Shown here piece by piece: positions 25,518 to 32,993 of a stretch of 64,000 nucleotides of DNA. Positions within the stretch are counted from its first letter, which is position 1, and each line of letters opens with the position of its first letter. The stretch is from Brevibacterium iodinum ATCC 49514 (GTDB lineage: Bacteria > Actinomycetota > Actinomycetes > Actinomycetales > Brevibacteriaceae), in the NCBI RefSeq assembly GCF_900169265.1, contig NZ_FXYX01000018.1:1-64000 (forward strand), written 5' to 3'. The notes beneath the pieces are model-generated. The model had not been told where the DNA came from. It made no database searches and worked only from the letters and a program-made list of their open reading frames with translations. The position numbers were made by a program, and so were the translations under genes.

Positions 25518-25993
25518 TACTGCCCCTTCTCCCCGTCACCGGCAACGTTTCCTTCGGGGATATCTCGCGCGTCGATCACAACCGGTCCCGGCAAACCTGC
25601 TTCGAGCAGTGCTGAGATTCCCCGACCTTCCGGCACTTCGTCGACGTAGCAGCGGTACTCATCCCATAACGGGTCGCACAATGGGCAATCGCTGTCGCTG
25701 GCGCACACCATTCGGTCGTAGGCGACGAACAGCACTCTCGAATCTTCTTCCAGCACAACCTGCATCAGCGGCTTGCCAGTGAATGGGTGCTTCGTCTCCG
25801 TCCCGATATAGGCAAGGCTGGCCACGACTGGAGTTGCTTGGTAGTCATCTTCAGCGAAGTGCCCTAAGTACAGGAAGGGTACGATCACGTCACTGGCCAG
25901 CAAGTGAGCCACATGCAGCCCGACCTCGTCCATCGGAATGCGCTGATCGTGGGGATTCATATTCGCTTCGGTCATCAGCATCGATTCAGACAT
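25517..25993 (-). CDS. Hypothetical protein with a Cys cluster
   Basis: The 158-residue acidic protein contains CASDSDCPLCD near residue 97 and a further Cys at YRCYVDE, which could bind zinc. It has no membrane segment. It overlaps the upstream gene by eight bases. No family recognised. Confidence 0.65.
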   Translation of the reverse strand: MSESMLMTEANMNPHDQRIPMDEVGLHVAHLLASDVIVPFLYLGHFAEDDYQATPVVASLAYIGTETKHPFTGKPLMQVVLEEDSRVLFVAYDRMVCASDSDCPLCDPLWDEYRCYVDEVPEGRGISALLEAGLPGPVVIDARDIPEGNVAGDGEKGQ

Positions 25994-26498
25994 AATCAGC
26001 CTCCGGTTCTTTCAGATCGGGAACGCGTGCGAACAATTCCGGGTCGCCTGCAAGCGCGGCGAGCTTCTTCGTCACCATGTCAACGCCGACGGCGATTCCG
26101 TGGTGGACGGGGCACAAGTCCTCCTCCACGCCGCACGCTTCGCAGTCCTCAGCGTTGTTGACGTTCGCGTTCTTAATCCACCAGTCGCGGTCGCGCTCGT
26201 CTGAGTTGGTCTCGAACGTCGCGATTGCCTCCGCCTCGGCCAGTGCGTCATGCACGTCGATCACTGCGACGGGGAACTTCAGGTTGCCTATGCTCGACGG
26301 ACCTACCGGCCGAGAATGGTCCTCATCCGGGCCTGCCGGGTCATCCTCATTGCGCGCACGAATTGCCCACCAGTCTCCGTCGAATCCCCCGAACACGAGC
26401 CAAACGTCTCCTGCCCCGTCGCGCAACGTGTGCACGTCGCTCAGTTCGGCGGCGATGAATGCGTCTTCGGTCTCGAAAGTTGCGATGACGTTACCCAT
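25986..26498 (-). CDS. Hypothetical acidic protein with Cys-His motif
   Basis: The 170-residue product begins MGNVIATFETEDAFIAAEL. The start was set at 26498 because of the very good AAGGAGG site upstream; a longer frame would run back into the DUF2637 gene. The C-terminal part has CEACGVEEDLCPVHHG, a C-x2-C-x6-C-x2-HH motif typical of small zinc-binding modules in actinophage and plasmid proteins. Its strong ribosome-binding site suggests high translation. Function unknown. Confidence 0.7.
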   Translation of the reverse strand: MGNVIATFETEDAFIAAELSDVHTLRDGAGDVWLVFGGFDGDWWAIRARNEDDPAGPDEDHSRPVGPSSIGNLKFPVAVIDVHDALAEAEAIATFETNSDERDRDWWIKNANVNNAEDCEACGVEEDLCPVHHGIAVGVDMVTKKLAALAGDPELFARVPDLKEPEADYV

Positions 26499-26562
26499 GG
26501 TTTCCTCCTTGGAGTGTGTTTCAATTTCAATTCCGGTCACGAGGGAGCGGCTTTCACTTCGG

Positions 26563-27687
26563 TCAAGAGATTGGAGACTCATCGTCTTCTCCGTTCTCTC
26601 TCGCACCCGCAGTCGCTCGTCGTCCTTCGGCGTTGAAAATGTGGGGATGCGATTCCCTCAGTGCGGCCAGTCGCCGGCGCCCGGTCTTATCGCTGAATCC
26701 GAACTCACCGGCCAGGTCTGCGCCCGAGGTGTCTGTCCCTTTTTCGGTTCGTTTGGTGATGAACTCGATGACGGCATCCATGTCAGTATTCGACGTAGTC
26801 TTGGGCTTTGACGTAGCAGTGGTGCTGTCGTCTTTCGCCTTCGGCTCGGTGGGAACGCTTGCCAGTTTTGAAGCATCGGGCAGTGCGATCTGTTCTCCTT
26901 GTTCGGCGCGTGAGGTCAGGACCTTCCGCTGAGCTCTCACCAATTCGAGATTCGTCACATGCTGCTCTCGTGCCAGCTCGGCTTCTTGGCGTGCGTTCTC
27001 CCGCTCGGCTTCCACCTCGAGCTGCTTCCGCTCCCGTTCGGCCTGCTCTGCCAACCACTCGGCTTCGGCCTGCTTCTCTCGCCGACGTGAAATCGGATCT
27101 TCCACCGCAACTCGTGACAGCTGCTCGGTAGCCGCGAACACCGCGAACGGAACCATCCCCGCGATCACCGCTCCGACGAGGCCTTGCCACGATCCTGTCC
27201 GAGCACTCCCATAGCTCAATGCGTGCGCCACGTTTGCCACCACCGACAGTCCAGTGAACGCTGCGAGTAGAACCCACGATGGCCAAGTCTTCTCTCCCCG
27301 TGTCTTGTGAATCAGGATTGACCCGGCATACACGAGAATCGCAGTGTCGATGAATGCTGGCACAGCCCAGTGCATCCATCCGGGCAGACCCAACCAGGAC
27401 GCCACCTCCATGAGAGCGACGAAACTGATACCGAATGCCACAAGACCTGCAAACGCAACACCGACAGTGATCAGGCGGACGAAGCGGTGATCGTCCGGGT
27501 TGATCCGTGACTTCTGTGCGAGGGTGACAGTCGTAGTCAGGCCGGACGGTGTACCCTGGTCGTGCCTTTGAATTTTGCTTAATGCTCTTGCATGGTTCTC
27601 TGGCTGGACGGCCTCATCCCCTGTGGGTGGGGCCGTTTCCATGTCTCCCCGCGTTTGGGGAGCCAGTGTTGAGTTCTCGGAAGTCAT
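26563..27687 (-). CDS. DUF2637 membrane protein (plasmid spread/transfer type)
   Basis: The 374-residue protein has four hydrophobic helices (about residues 75-100, 106-130, 135-160 and 170-190), a long charged coiled coil (about 200-270) and a C-terminal helix-turn-helix (LAGEFGFSDKTGRRRLAALR). This arrangement is characteristic of DUF2637 proteins common in actinobacterial plasmids and ICEs. GAGAGGAA upstream supports the ATG at 27687; the ATG at 27705 overlaps the previous stop. A role in intramycelial or cell-to-cell spread is known only for loosely related Spd proteins. Confidence 0.8.
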   Translation of the reverse strand: MTSENSTLAPQTRGDMETAPPTGDEAVQPENHARALSKIQRHDQGTPSGLTTTVTLAQKSRINPDDHRFVRLITVGVAFAGLVAFGISFVALMEVASWLGLPGWMHWAVPAFIDTAILVYAGSILIHKTRGEKTWPSWVLLAAFTGLSVVANVAHALSYGSARTGSWQGLVGAVIAGMVPFAVFAATEQLSRVAVEDPISRRREKQAEAEWLAEQAERERKQLEVEAERENARQEAELAREQHVTNLELVRAQRKVLTSRAEQGEQIALPDASKLASVPTEPKAKDDSTTATSKPKTTSNTDMDAVIEFITKRTEKGTDTSGADLAGEFGFSDKTGRRRLAALRESHPHIFNAEGRRATAGARENGEDDESPIS

Positions 27688-27701
27688 GTTGATTTCCTCT
27701 C

Positions 27702-27986
27702 TCATCGGTCAACGTCTCCAATCCAGTCGCACGAGACTCCTCCATTACCGTTGTCGCCGTCATAGACAACGCAGGTAATGGTGCGACCGTCTTCGAGCAC
27801 GATGGGCTCTTCATGAAGGCCCTGTCCGTCGCCGCGTTCTTCAACCACCGATGGATCATTCGTCTCGTTCGATCCTTCTTCGGGGGTGTCCTCGACTCGC
27901 TTCGATTCACACCCGGACAGAGACGCGGCCAGAATCCCAGCAGTCAGTAGCAGCAATGGTTTGGTCAGCTTCGAGGTATTCATCAT
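27702..27986 (-). CDS. Small secreted lipoprotein
   Basis: The 94-residue product has a signal peptide with hydrophobic core LLLLTAGILAASLSGC, whose LSGC lipobox should be cleaved before Cys and lipidated. The mature part is acidic, then has DGRTITCVVYDG and GVSCDW, a pair of cysteines likely to form a disulphide. ATGs at 27986 and 27983 are both possible. In an element such surface lipoproteins sometimes act in surface exclusion, which is speculation here. Confidence 0.8.
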   Translation of the reverse strand: MMNTSKLTKPLLLLTAGILAASLSGCESKRVEDTPEEGSNETNDPSVVEERGDGQGLHEEPIVLEDGRTITCVVYDGDNGNGGVSCDWIGDVDR

Positions 27987-27994
27987 TCGTCCAA

Positions 27995-28756
27995 TCAATC
28001 CGATTCGAGAGTGGTCAATCGACCCATCGTCACCAGCTGCAGTTCGGGAATCTGCGCCGTTTCCTCACCGATGATGGGCTTGAGGGTCTTGTACAGAGCA
28101 CGCATCAGGCGGAAGCGGTCATCATTGGGGGTATCAATCCGCCGCATCACTTCCACCAGATGTGCTGCGTCGTCCATCACCCGCTTAAACACAGGATCCA
28201 GGGATGGGCCGCGGCCGAGTAGTCGAGCTTGTTTCTCGCCGGTCCGCAGGGCTTCGTCGAATTCATCGACCGCCAGTTCATACGCAGTGATGACCGATTC
28301 GGACGAGTCCGCTTCCCACTTTTCTCGCGCCTGTTCAGCGGCTTCCGCTGCGTCGATGATTCGCACCGCGAATTCTTCATTCGTCACGTCATGAATCGCC
28401 GGGAACTCGATCAATAGGTCAAGGTCGGTATGCCACTGGCTCCACCGTTTCCGTGCTGCATCATGTCGCGCCACGATTATGTCCATAGGCGACCACTTTT
28501 GCCCTGACTCCATATGTCCCAATGGAGCACTAGCACGACCCACCGTTCTGCCCTCCGTTCCACGTCCAAAGGAGGTAATCACTCGCAACATCCAAATCAG
28601 GACTGCCCAGGCCAAGCAGATTGGCAAGATGACTTTCACGAACAGCAGTCCAAACATGCTCAGTGACGTAAGGAGCCAGTCGACCACCGCGTCCTGAAAG
28701 ATTTCTTCCAACGACTCATTTCCACTCAATCGTTCAGAGCCAGCCACCAGCTTCAT
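27995..28756 (-). CDS. Hypothetical membrane-anchored protein
   Basis: The 253-residue product has one strong membrane region at residues 28-60 (GLLFVKVILPICLAWAVLIW) and a helical cytoplasmic domain rich in Glu, Ala and Arg. Its ATG overlaps the stop of the ParB-like gene (ATGA). No family recognised; the position suggests an envelope-associated partner of the neighbouring lipoprotein and DUF2637 proteins. Confidence 0.7.
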   Translation of the reverse strand: MKLVAGSERLSGNESLEEIFQDAVVDWLLTSLSMFGLLFVKVILPICLAWAVLIWMLRVITSFGRGTEGRTVGRASAPLGHMESGQKWSPMDIIVARHDAARKRWSQWHTDLDLLIEFPAIHDVTNEEFAVRIIDAAEAAEQAREKWEADSSESVITAYELAVDEFDEALRTGEKQARLLGRGPSLDPVFKRVMDDAAHLVEVMRRIDTPNDDRFRLMRALYKTLKPIIGEETAQIPELQLVTMGRLTTLESD

Positions 28757-29610
28757 GACGCTCTCCCACTGATCGTTTGGAGGTTGGTGACGGTTTTCTT
28801 GATTGATCCCACGGTGTCTGTGTCAGAGAGGGCTGACTGAAACGACGGGATGGACTGTCTGTCCATTGCCGACAGCAAATCGGACAACACTCCTAGGGCG
28901 TCCGCTACGTCTCGTCCGAGGTCTTCCACCTTGCCTCCGTCGAGGGAGGCAAGGTCTGATACCCCACCGCTAAATGCCACTTCGAGGAGCTTGGACTGTT
29001 TCTTCACCATCGGCAGTGGTGATCCGGCACCGTAATGCAGTTCACGAATTGCCCGAACTACATGCTCATGTCCTGGAGTGTTGTTCGACTCACGCAAGCT
29101 CACCGATGCCGGTTCGAGACCCGACCCTGCGACGAGGTCGTAATCTTCTTCGTCATCATCGACCACTTCCGCGTCGATGATGTTGTCATCTAAGGACGGG
29201 GCAGGTGGTGATGCCGTCTTCGGCTGCTCGCGGTCATATTGCTTGCCGTCCAGTCCGACGATGGGGTCACTGGATTCAGGTGATTCATTTGAATCACCTG
29301 CCCCGCTCAGTCGTCGGACGATGGTCGGTTGACTCAGGTCAGTTGCAGAAGCAATTCCGCGAGTACTCATTCCAGCAGCGCGGAGCTCCGAAATCACTTG
29401 CTCTTGAAGTTCTTTTGGCGGGCGCAGACTGACGTCTCGAAATTCTTCGTCCAGGTAGTCCTGCCAAGAGTCATAGCCGAGGGCGAGCCAGATGCGGCCT
29501 TTCCATGCAGCAGAAATCTTGACCTGGAGTGATCCGTAATCTTCTTTGAGTTCGTCGGTCAATTCACGTGCTTCTGCGGATGAAAATTGACTTACGAGTT
29601 CGGTACTCAT
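28753..29610 (-). CDS. ParB/KorB-like helix-turn-helix regulator
   Basis: The 285-residue protein has an N-terminal region (AAWKGRIWLALGYDSWQDYL near residue 32) and a helix-turn-helix (ELRAAGMSTRGIASATDLSQ near 75-94, followed by TIVRRL) like ParB-related proteins of actinobacterial phages and elements. The rest is acidic and low in structure. The ATG at 29610 overlaps the repressor stop codon; the longer frame lies inside the repressor gene. It may regulate the block or help element maintenance; no ParA partner is visible in the window. Confidence 0.7.
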   Translation of the reverse strand: MSTELVSQFSSAEARELTDELKEDYGSLQVKISAAWKGRIWLALGYDSWQDYLDEEFRDVSLRPPKELQEQVISELRAAGMSTRGIASATDLSQPTIVRRLSGAGDSNESPESSDPIVGLDGKQYDREQPKTASPPAPSLDDNIIDAEVVDDDEEDYDLVAGSGLEPASVSLRESNNTPGHEHVVRAIRELHYGAGSPLPMVKKQSKLLEVAFSGGVSDLASLDGGKVEDLGRDVADALGVLSDLLSAMDRQSIPSFQSALSDTDTVGSIKKTVTNLQTISGRAS

Positions 29611-29852
29611 GCCGACATCACCGCCTCTGAGTCGATTCCTTCGACAAGCAGGGAAAAGGGGACTTCCAACGCATTCGCAAGCGAAACGAGTTCGTTGATT
29701 CGCCATTCCGTGCGACCGTGTAGCCGCGACGAGAACTGTGCTGGTGTCAGCCCAATTGCTTCGGCTGCTTGAAGTCCAAGCCAATCGCGACGCGCCATGG
29801 CAGCTTTGATATTGCCTCTCAGGGCTAGTTGATAGCTCATAGAGAAAACCAT
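29607..29852 (-). CDS. XRE-family repressor heading block 1
   Basis: The 81-residue product is one XRE-type helix-turn-helix (AAEAIGLTPAQFSSRLHGRT, then NELVSLANALEVPFSLLV). A perfect palindrome at 29851-29869 overlaps its start, so autoregulation is likely. ATGs at 29852 and 29840 are both possible. It resembles the divergent XRE protein at 29952 position by position, so the two are diverged copies facing each other. It is the first gene of the long block 1. Confidence 0.8.
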   Translation of the reverse strand: MVFSMSYQLALRGNIKAAMARRDWLGLQAAEAIGLTPAQFSSRLHGRTEWRINELVSLANALEVPFSLLVEGIDSEAVMSA

Positions 29853-29869
29853 AGTCCTCTGAGGACTAT
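29851..29869. promoter_or_regulatory. Palindromic operator of the XRE switch
   Basis: ATAGTCCTC-T-GAGGACTAT is a perfect 9-bp inverted repeat around one central base. It lies at the start codon of the minus-strand XRE gene and 82 bases from the divergent one. A dimeric XRE repressor bound here would block the block 1 transcript. Confidence 0.7.
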
Positions 29870-29939
29870 TCTGCAAGCAACAAATGTCTCTGAGCGAATA
29901 TTTTTACCGCTCTGGCTATGCCTGAGTCCCTAGACGGGA

Positions 29940-29945
29940 TACAAT
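29940..29945 (+). promoter_or_regulatory. -10 box of a leaderless promoter (XRE gene)
   Basis: TACAAT ends six bases before the ATG at 29952, and no ribosome-binding site is present, so the transcript should begin at the start codon. No good -35 box is seen. Confidence 0.55.
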
Positions 29946-29951
29946 TCTTAT

Positions 29952-30296
29952 ATGACTACAGCACCCGAAGCACCCGTTGACCTGGAACGTGAAGCCAACC
30001 TCAAAGTGAGCAATGAAGTTCGCGCCTGGCTCGCCCGCAGAGGTGTCAAACAGTTCACCGTTGCAGAACTACTCGGCATTGGGCAGTCTGCGATTTCGAA
30101 GCGCCTCCGGGGCGTCCTTCCCTTTTCAGCAGCCGAACTGATGCTGATTGCGAATGCACTCGATATTTCACTCGCTGAGCTGCTTGGTGACCTTGTGAAT
30201 GAGAAGAACCCCCACCCGGTGGATGGAGGTTCTTCGAACGGTAGCGGGAGGGGGACTCGATCCCCCGACCTCACGATTATGAGTCGTGCGCTCTAA
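29952..30296 (+). CDS. Divergent XRE-family regulator running antisense into tRNA-Met
   Basis: The 114-residue protein has an XRE helix-turn-helix (AELLGIGQSAISKRLRGV, then LIANALDISLAELLGDL) ending near residue 80. The remaining tail is encoded by the hairpin and the antisense strand of the tRNA-Met gene, so it is probably created or changed by integration. Its transcript looks leaderless. With the minus-strand XRE gene it forms a divergent pair like a lysogeny-type switch. It is the only plus-strand gene of the element apart from the fragment at base 1. Confidence 0.7.
   Translation: MTTAPEAPVDLEREANLKVSNEVRAWLARRGVKQFTVAELLGIGQSAISKRLRGVLPFSAAELMLIANALDISLAELLGDLVNEKNPHPVDGGSSNGSGRGTRSPDLTIMSRAL
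30203..30235 (-). terminator. Hairpin beyond the 3' end of the tRNA-Met gene
   Basis: GAAGAACC and GGTTCTTC form a perfect 8-bp stem with a G/C-rich inner stem. It lies seven bases beyond the tRNA 3' end and is the likely terminator of the tRNA transcript, although no long U-run follows. It also codes for the tail of the XRE protein on the other strand. Confidence 0.5.
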
Positions 30297-30315
30297 CCAG
30301 CTGAGCTACCCCGCC
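30242..30315 (-). tRNA. tRNA-Met (CAT anticodon)
   Basis: The minus strand folds as a full cloverleaf: acceptor GGCGGGG with two G-U pairs, D arm GCTCAGCTGGTTAGAGC, anticodon loop CTCATAA with anticodon CAT, and T arm GGGGG-ATCGAGT-CCCCC. CCA is not encoded. An elongator Met tRNA is most likely; a CAT anticodon modified for Ile cannot be excluded. Its 3' end faces the mobile element and is the probable attachment site. Confidence 0.93.
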
Positions 30316-30342
30316 CCAGCGCCGCATTCTAGGCGGCACGAG

Positions 30343-30415
30343 AGCCCCGAAAGGGAATCGAACCCTTGACCTTCTCCTTACCATGGAGATGCTCTGCCGA
30401 CTGAGCTATCGGGGC
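30343..30415 (-). tRNA. tRNA-Thr (GGT anticodon)
   Basis: The minus strand gives acceptor GCCCCGA/TCGGGGC, D arm GCTCAGTCGGCAGAGC, anticodon stem TCTCC/GGAGA with loop ATGGTAA, and T arm AAGGG/CCCTT around TTCGATT. It lies 27 bases upstream of tRNA-Met and is probably co-transcribed with it. Confidence 0.95.
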
Positions 30416-30425
30416 AACAGGTAAG

Positions 30426-30455
30426 AATTTACACGGGTTCGCTCGCTCTGGGCAA
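30426..30455 (-). promoter_or_regulatory. Likely promoter of the tRNA-Thr/tRNA-Met unit
   Basis: On the minus strand TTGCCC (30450-30455) and TAAATT (30426-30431) are separated by 18 bases, ending about 10 bases before the tRNA-Thr 5' end. Confidence 0.5.
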
Positions 30456-30549
30456 ATCGGGTGTCAGTGACGTCACTCACACGTCCCGCGATCTCCAGCC
30501 AAACCTCACACAGAGCTCCAGCCTGAACCGCCTTCACCAGGAAAAACAC

Positions 30550-31350
30550 TCATTCCACGGGGTCGAATCGCCCCGCAAGGTATCCCTGCAGACGACCGGG
30601 ATGGTTCGTGATGATCCCGTCGACCTCGGCCCCGAGGAGCTCCCTCCATTCGTTCATCTCGTCGGCAGTCCAGACGAAGACACCGAGGTCGTTGTCCATT
30701 ATCTCGGTGACGACGGATTTGCGCATGGAGAACCCTTTGTACGAGGGGTTGATCGCCACCGCCCCGAGATCGCGAGCGATCTCGATGTCCTCGGGTTTCG
30801 GTACCATGCGCAGGAGGAAGCGAGCCACCATCGGCAGCATGTCTCGACAGGTCTCAAGTGTTTCGAGATTGAACGACTGGACGACCATCCGGTCGGCAAT
30901 GCCGGTCTCCACCACCAGCTCCGAGATCCTCGCCACCGCACCCGATGACCACTCTCCTTTGAGCTCGAGCAGCAACTCACCGCCTTGGTGCTGGATATCT
31001 CGCATCACGGCCGACAAGGTCGGGATGCGGACTCCATGGAAGCCCGGCCCCATCCACGAGCCGGCGTCGACGAACGACAGCTCTTCGGCGGTGAGATTGA
31101 CCACGGGGCCCTTTCGGTTCGTGGTTCGGTCCAGGTCCGGGTCGTGGAGGATGACGGGGACGCCGTCGGCGCTGGTCGAGGTGTCGACCTCGATGAGATC
31201 GACACCGAGGGCGCGTGCGGCATCGACCGCGGCCAGGCTGTTCTCGGGAACCACGGCGGAATAGCCGCGGTGGGCGATCACCAGTGGGCGGCTGCCGGAT
31301 CCCGGGCGTTCGACGATGCCCCGCTCGTGGAGGAACTGCTGAAAACTCAT
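30550..31350 (-). CDS. Glycerophosphodiester phosphodiesterase
   Basis: This 266-residue cytoplasmic GDPD hydrolyses glycerophosphodiesters to glycerol-3-phosphate and an alcohol. The family hallmarks are all present: HRG at 27-29 with PENS at 35-38, the metal-binding E-x-D (EVDTS) at 54-58, HD at 69-70 and a later catalytic-type ELKG. There is no signal peptide, so it probably works on internal phospholipid turnover. It is a single gene ending 134 bases from tRNA-Thr; no partner transporter is adjacent. Confidence 0.93.
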   Translation of the reverse strand: MSFQQFLHERGIVERPGSGSRPLVIAHRGYSAVVPENSLAAVDAARALGVDLIEVDTSTSADGVPVILHDPDLDRTTNRKGPVVNLTAEELSFVDAGSWMGPGFHGVRIPTLSAVMRDIQHQGGELLLELKGEWSSGAVARISELVVETGIADRMVVQSFNLETLETCRDMLPMVARFLLRMVPKPEDIEIARDLGAVAINPSYKGFSMRKSVVTEIMDNDLGVFVWTADEMNEWRELLGAEVDGIITNHPGRLQGYLAGRFDPVE

Positions 31351-31465
31351 GGCTTCAGCCTATGCCCTGAGAGCACAAAGTCGCATGACAGGCGGTCGCA
31401 CTTCCATGGGTCAGCCGCGGAGGCGATGCCGCCGTCGAGCGGAACGCACCGCGGACGCGTCGCGG

Positions 31466-32172
31466 ATGATGGGAACTCACCTCACTTTCGACACAGGCAC
31501 GACTGCAGCGGATATCTTGTGCGGTACCTCAGTTCCTAAATGCGAAGGTTCACCATGGAAGCTAAAGATCGGCGTAGTCCCAGAAACGGTGATCGACGAT
31601 TCACTGCTGCTTCAGGCATACACCTTCCTCGTTGCACCTCTGCTCTTCCACATGGGCTCGCTGATCCCACTGCGAGTGATGCTCAAGCCCACGCCATCGT
31701 GTTCTTCCTCAGCAGCCGGCTCGTGTCCGCCTACCTATGGCAAGTGCCGGCCATCGTCCTGCTCACCGGAATCCAGCTGCTGTGGCAGCCGATGCCCGAT
31801 CCCGGCACCGGAGCCTGGTGGCTGACCTGTCCGGTCTTCGTCATCGCCGTCCTGCTCATCGTGTGGGCGATCTCGACGATCACTAAACGTTGGGAGAGCC
31901 CGCGCCCGGTCCTCTCCCCGAGGTGGCCCACCGATGCCGTCACCGTCACCGCCGTCGCCCTCTTCGTCGTCCAGTCCCTGGCGATCTCGAGCTACGGACT
32001 CCACCTGCCAATGGCCATCCTCGGCCTGGTGTGCACCACGATCGCCGTCAACCTCGCCGAAGACAGCGCCACCGCTCGTTCCCGCATCAGCGCCGGAAAC
32101 GATGCCACCATCGCCGAGGGGAACCCGCCGACGCCTGATCGGCGGGCTGATCCCCGGGTTCCGCCTCGGTGA
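31466..32172 (+). pseudogene. Frameshifted gene for an unknown membrane protein
   Basis: Two frames must be joined to make one protein. From about 31556 to 31690 the coding-like frame (G/C-rich third positions, LKIGVVPETVIDDSLLLQAY and hydrophobic FLVAPLLFHMG) is the one open from before 31466. From about 31690 the coding-like frame is the -1 frame (AIVFFLSSRLVSAYLW and three further hydrophobic helices), ending at 32172. The other-frame reading of the first part has A/T-rich third positions and no sense. A one-base indel near 31680-31692, real or a sequencing error, explains this. The family is not recognised and the start codon is uncertain. Confidence 0.6.
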
Positions 32173-32614
32173 CGGCGTCGTACTTCTTCACGTTCCTACG
32201 CCGCCATGCAGCGATCTCCTTCTCCACGTTGCGGGGCGGAGTGAAAACGGGCGGGCCGTCGCGCAGATCCATCACGGCCTCCCGCACCCGGGCATTGAAG
32301 CCGGCAAGGTAGTCGCGGACCTCGGACTCGGTGGAGAAAGCGTCGACAGTCTCTTCGAGGACGGCGTTCTCCTTGCGCAGCTGGAAAGCGGCCGGAGCGA
32401 CACCGTTGATGCCCTCGGAATCCATCTTCTGCTTGATCCACCAGTCGGGATCGGATGAGCCGTGCAGACCGGTCAGCGGTTTGCCGCGGCCCGACAGATC
32501 GTCGAAGTCCCCGCGCTTGATGGCTCGGTCGAGAGCGGATTCGACGACAGCGTTGCGGTCCTCGAGCGAATTCAAACGCCGAGGCGGCTGCGCATCGTCC
32601 GTGTCATCGCTCAT
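32087..32614 (-). CDS. DUF1992 (DnaJ homologue subfamily C-like) protein
   Basis: The 175-residue product has the DUF1992 core from about residue 15: LEDRNAVVESALDRAIKRGD, then FDDLSGRGKPL and WWIKQKM, followed by a helical segment and a basic Pro/Arg tail. The domain is shared with DNAJC28-type proteins but there is no J domain, and its role is unknown. The end overlaps the convergent frameshifted gene by 86 bases. Confidence 0.85.
   Translation of the reverse strand: MSDDTDDAQPPRRLNSLEDRNAVVESALDRAIKRGDFDDLSGRGKPLTGLHGSSDPDWWIKQKMDSEGINGVAPAAFQLRKENAVLEETVDAFSTESEVRDYLAGFNARVREAVMDLRDGPPVFTPPRNVEKEIAAWRRRNVKKYDAVTEAEPGDQPADQASAGSPRRWWHRFRR
32124..32146. terminator. Bidirectional hairpin between convergent genes
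   Basis: CCCGCCGA and TCGGCGGG form a perfect 8-bp stem with a seven-base loop. It lies inside the overlapping 3' ends of the convergent genes at 31466 and 32087; there is no clear U-run. Confidence 0.45.
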
Positions 32615-32707
32615 CGGTTCGGCCCTCCTCGGCGGAGCATTTCCGCTTTGTCCTCACACGGTAGGCGTCGGTCGGGCGACTGGGCAAGGGAACGGGTGGA
32701 AAATGAG

Positions 32708-32741
32708 AGAAGCTCCGTGACCTCTCGGTCACGGAGCTTCT
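32708..32741 (-). terminator. Terminator of tRNA-Tyr
   Basis: A perfect 15-bp stem (AGAAGCTCCGTGACC and its complement) closes a four-base loop. On the minus strand it begins 11 bases after the tRNA 3' end and is followed by a TTTT-containing tract. Confidence 0.85.
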
Positions 32742-32751
32742 CCGTTCTGCG

Positions 32752-32833
32752 TGGCAGATATAGGATTCGAACCTATGAAGGCAATGCCGGCTGATTTACA
32801 GTCAGCTCCCTTTGGCCGCTCGGGCAATCTGCC
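32752..32833 (-). tRNA. tRNA-Tyr (GTA anticodon)
   Basis: The minus strand folds with acceptor GGCAGAT/ATCTGCC, anticodon GTA within CTGTAAA, a long variable arm as in bacterial tRNA-Tyr and T arm ATAGG/CCTAT around TTCGAAT. The length of 82 bases fits a class II tRNA. Confidence 0.95.
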
Positions 32834-32993
32834 GCAGTCAGCGCTCGATGAGCACCTGAAAAGAATACAAGGCCCGGACCCGAATCACCAACTCGTTAGA
32901 CGCAGATCACAATTCGGGACCTCGACTAGACTCGGACCCAACAGCCACGCCCGTTTCAGGCGGGCATCACCGATTGCAGACAAAGGAGCATTC

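Noticed and set aside
30416-30549. A possible gene or small RNA between tRNA-Thr and the phosphodiesterase gene
   Set aside because: Only the tRNA promoter is recognisable; no frame or stable hairpin is present.
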